A stretch of 24,284 nt of DNA, taken from Alphaproteobacteria bacterium UBA998. GTDB lineage: Bacteria; Pseudomonadota; Alphaproteobacteria; Rickettsiales; UBA998. Location of the stretch: positions 25,531 through 49,814 of the forward strand of contig DBAY01000061.1 in assembly GCA_002291925.1 (NCBI GenBank). The letters run 5' to 3'. The translations under genes were made by a program, and so were the position numbers. The notes under the pieces were generated by a model. That model saw only the letters and a list, made by a program, of their open reading frames with translations. It had not been told where the DNA came from and did no database searches. Positions 22,805 to 24,284 of the stretch are shown one piece after another (within the stretch, counting starts at the first letter, position 1; each line of letters opens with the position of its first letter).

Positions 22805-24130
22805 ATGAAACAAGCCACACCCCTGTTCTGCCTGTTTGCCGCCTTGTGGGCCAGTGCGCCTGCGCAGGCGCAATCCGAGGTCGACGCCGCCCTTGACCGC
22901 ATTGATGCCGCCTTGCCGACGGAAGAACGCCTGGACGCCTTGCGTGCCGCCATGGCGCAGAACCCGAACAATCTGGACGTGGTGTTCGAATATGCGCAGC
23001 TCTGCATGCAGCGTGAGCAGTATGCCGAGGCCGCGCAGGCGTACGAGCACATGCTCTCGCTGGCTCCGAACCTTGACCGCGTGAAACTGGAGCTGAGCCT
23101 CGCCTACATTCAGACGGGCCGCTACGAAGAAGCCCGTCCCTTGCTCGAGGAACTGCGCACCCGCGACGTGCCGGAGCGCGTACGGGAAAACATCGACATC
23201 CTGCTCACCCGCATCGAGCAAGCGACGCGCACACATTTCGTCAGCGGCGCGCTGACCACGGGCCTCAACTACGACTCCAACGTCAACTCCGCCCCCTCCA
23301 GCGGGCAGGTGCTGGTGCTGGATACGCTGCTCAACCTCACCCCGGACAGTCAGGCGCAGGGCGACTGGCAGGCCTTTGCCAGCGGCACATTGAACCACCA
23401 GTACCGCCCCACGCCCGGCGGCAATTTCGACTGGCGCAGCAGTGCCACCGTTTTTCGCACCCAGCAGGACACAGTGGACGCGCTGAATTTGCAACTACTC
23501 GTGGCGCAGACCGGCCCGGTCTGGCGCTTTAACAAGGGTCGCACTCAGCTTGACGTCACCGGCGGCTACACGCATGTGGGCCTCGGTGGGCATAACTATC
23601 TGCGTCAACCTTCCATCGAATCCGGGCTGGAGCAGGCCATCTCACCGGCCCTGCGGCTGCGCGCCTCGGTGCGGCGGGAGTTCCGCGATTTCGTCAATTC
23701 GCCTACGGTGAGCACTTTTGAGGATCGGCGCGGCCACGCCTCGCAGGGGCGGCTGGCGGCGTTCTACGCGCTGAGCCCGCAGGCGCTGCTCGATGTGCAA
23801 CTGACCCTGCGCCACGAGGAAGCGCGCGCGGAGCAATATAGCATTTTCCAGATCAACCCGCAGATCGGCCTCACCTACCAGTGGGACAATGGCATTTTCG
23901 GGCGCGGACAGCTAGGCTACCGCGATTTCAATTATGAGCAGGAAGACCCCTTCATCAGCCAGCGCACCCGCCATGACCGTGAGAAAAGCGTCGGCCTGAC
24001 CCTTGGCAGATCCTTCGAGCATGGCATCACCCTCACCGCCGGGTATGAATACCGGGATACGCAATCCAACCTGACGAACTACGAGTTTGATAACCACCGT
24101 TTCTCCACGGTGATTGGGTGGCAGTTTTAG
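22805..24130 (+). CDS. Slam-like outer-membrane protein (TPR + DUF560-type barrel)
   Basis: A 441-residue protein; the start is ATG 22805 (MKQATPLFCLFAALW), in preference to an upstream non-ATG start. The signal peptide is cleaved near AQAQ (about residue 23). Residues 38-140 are TPR-like helices (LDVVFEYAQLCMQREQYAEAAQAYEHMLSLAPNLDRVKLELSLAYIQTGRYEEARPLL). From 145 onward, alternating strands begin with HFVSGALTTGLNYDSNVN and end with the C-terminal F of FSTVIGWQF, as in outer-membrane barrels. The TPR plus barrel plan, with the barrel entering through a GLNYDSNVN-type strand, is that of Slam (surface lipoprotein assembly modifier), which exports TbpB-type proteins to the cell surface. A FecR protein with such a barrel is encoded nearby. 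The family name is by pattern only. Confidence 0.82.
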   Translation: MKQATPLFCLFAALWASAPAQAQSEVDAALDRIDAALPTEERLDALRAAMAQNPNNLDVVFEYAQLCMQREQYAEAAQAYEHMLSLAPNLDRVKLELSLAYIQTGRYEEARPLLEELRTRDVPERVRENIDILLTRIEQATRTHFVSGALTTGLNYDSNVNSAPSSGQVLVLDTLLNLTPDSQAQGDWQAFASGTLNHQYRPTPGGNFDWRSSATVFRTQQDTVDALNLQLLVAQTGPVWRFNKGRTQLDVTGGYTHVGLGGHNYLRQPSIESGLEQAISPALRLRASVRREFRDFVNSPTVSTFEDRRGHASQGRLAAFYALSPQALLDVQLTLRHEEARAEQYSIFQINPQIGLTYQWDNGIFGRGQLGYRDFNYEQEDPFISQRTRHDREKSVGLTLGRSFEHGITLTAGYEYRDTQSNLTNYEFDNHRFSTVIGWQF

Positions 24131-24132
24131 GC

Positions 24133-24163
24133 GGTTGCTGGTTGCTGGTCTTTGGTTGCTGGT
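24133..24163 (+). repeat. Short GGTTGCTGG direct repeats
   Basis: Three copies of GGTTGCTGG-type sequence (24133-24147 overlapping pair, then 24154-24162) directly after the Slam-like stop codon. They adjoin the palindromic element at the window end. They are too short to class further. Confidence 0.6.
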
Positions 24164-24183
24164 AGGTGGCGGAGCCCCATATT

Positions 24184-24284
24184 CCCCCTCCCCAGTAAGG
24201 GGGAGGGTCGGGGCCTGTCTCGGCGAAGCGCAGCGAAGACGGATGGGGGCTTAAGGGTACCTCTCACTCCGCTTCCGCCCCCCT
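24184..24284. repeat. Second copy of the palindromic repeat found in edd (inverted, truncated by window)
   Basis: Read on the minus strand, this carries AGGGGGGCGGAAGCGGAGT exactly as in the edd copy, then a diverged GTACCCT-T-A-GCCCCCA stretch. The palindromic arm CCCTCCCCAGTA-AGGGGGAGGG lies at 24186-24207. Relative to the edd copy it has about 35 extra bases in the core (roughly 24213-24246). The other arm lies beyond the right end of the window. Confidence 0.85.

Noticed and set aside
22745..23494. Minus-strand 249-codon frame over the Slam-like gene
   Set aside because: Antisense shadow; the plus strand encodes a signal peptide, TPR and barrel strands.
24133..24163. Attachment site or integron-like repeat after the Slam-like gene
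   Set aside because: Only three short imperfect GGTTGCTGG copies, with no integrase or tRNA nearby.

Overview
The window is about 24 kb of GC-rich chromosome. Gene content suggests a Gram-negative alphaproteobacterium: an Entner-Doudoroff cluster (edd-glk-eda), an outer-membrane biogenesis operon (ydbH-ynbE-ydbL), signal-peptide and outer-membrane-barrel proteins, and dispersed hairpin repeats of the kind common in alphaproteobacterial genomes. The taxonomic call is an inference; there is no rRNA or other decisive marker, and no tRNA, CRISPR array or transposase gene was seen.

Layout. 1-3001 (+): 3' part of edd, then glk and eda, the glucose-to-pyruvate/G3P branch. 3026-5004 (-): a CorA-type ion transporter preceded by a His-rich unknown protein. 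5086-8823 (+): an unknown protein, an FAD oxidoreductase and two small unknown genes translationally coupled to it; the last is split by an apparent frameshift. 8866-9765 (+): YihY/BrkB membrane protein, overlapping tail-to-tail with 9683-11988 (-): stand-alone receiver domain, ClsB-like cardiolipin synthase and YbhP-like EEP hydrolase. 12147-12551 (-): membrane-anchored PDVDV-repeat protein with its own terminator. 12707-14972 (+): ydbH-ynbE-ydbL, probably an inner-to-outer membrane phospholipid bridge. 14973-15310: two hairpin repeats. 15311-16469: two small membrane proteins and a convergent YHS-domain protein. 16801-17685: a stand-alone LigD-type primase-polymerase.

The most interesting region is 17706-24130. 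It holds a single-domain cyclic-nucleotide-binding protein, a stand-alone secreted TPR protein, a secreted FecR-domain protein ending in what looks like a TbpB-type small beta-barrel, a CHASE2 adenylate cyclase, and a TPR plus outer-membrane-barrel protein of Slam (surface lipoprotein assembly modifier, DUF560) type. The TPR protein closely resembles the N-terminal domain of the Slam-like protein. I read this as a candidate export/surface-display module coupled to cAMP signalling: the Slam-like barrel would export the FecR-TbpB-like protein, CHASE2 would sense an extracytoplasmic cue, and the cyclic-nucleotide-binding protein could read out cAMP. That is inference from domain content and proximity.

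A second notable observation is a roughly 100-bp palindromic repeat inserted in frame inside edd (adding about 37 residues). A second, inverted copy runs off the right end of the window.
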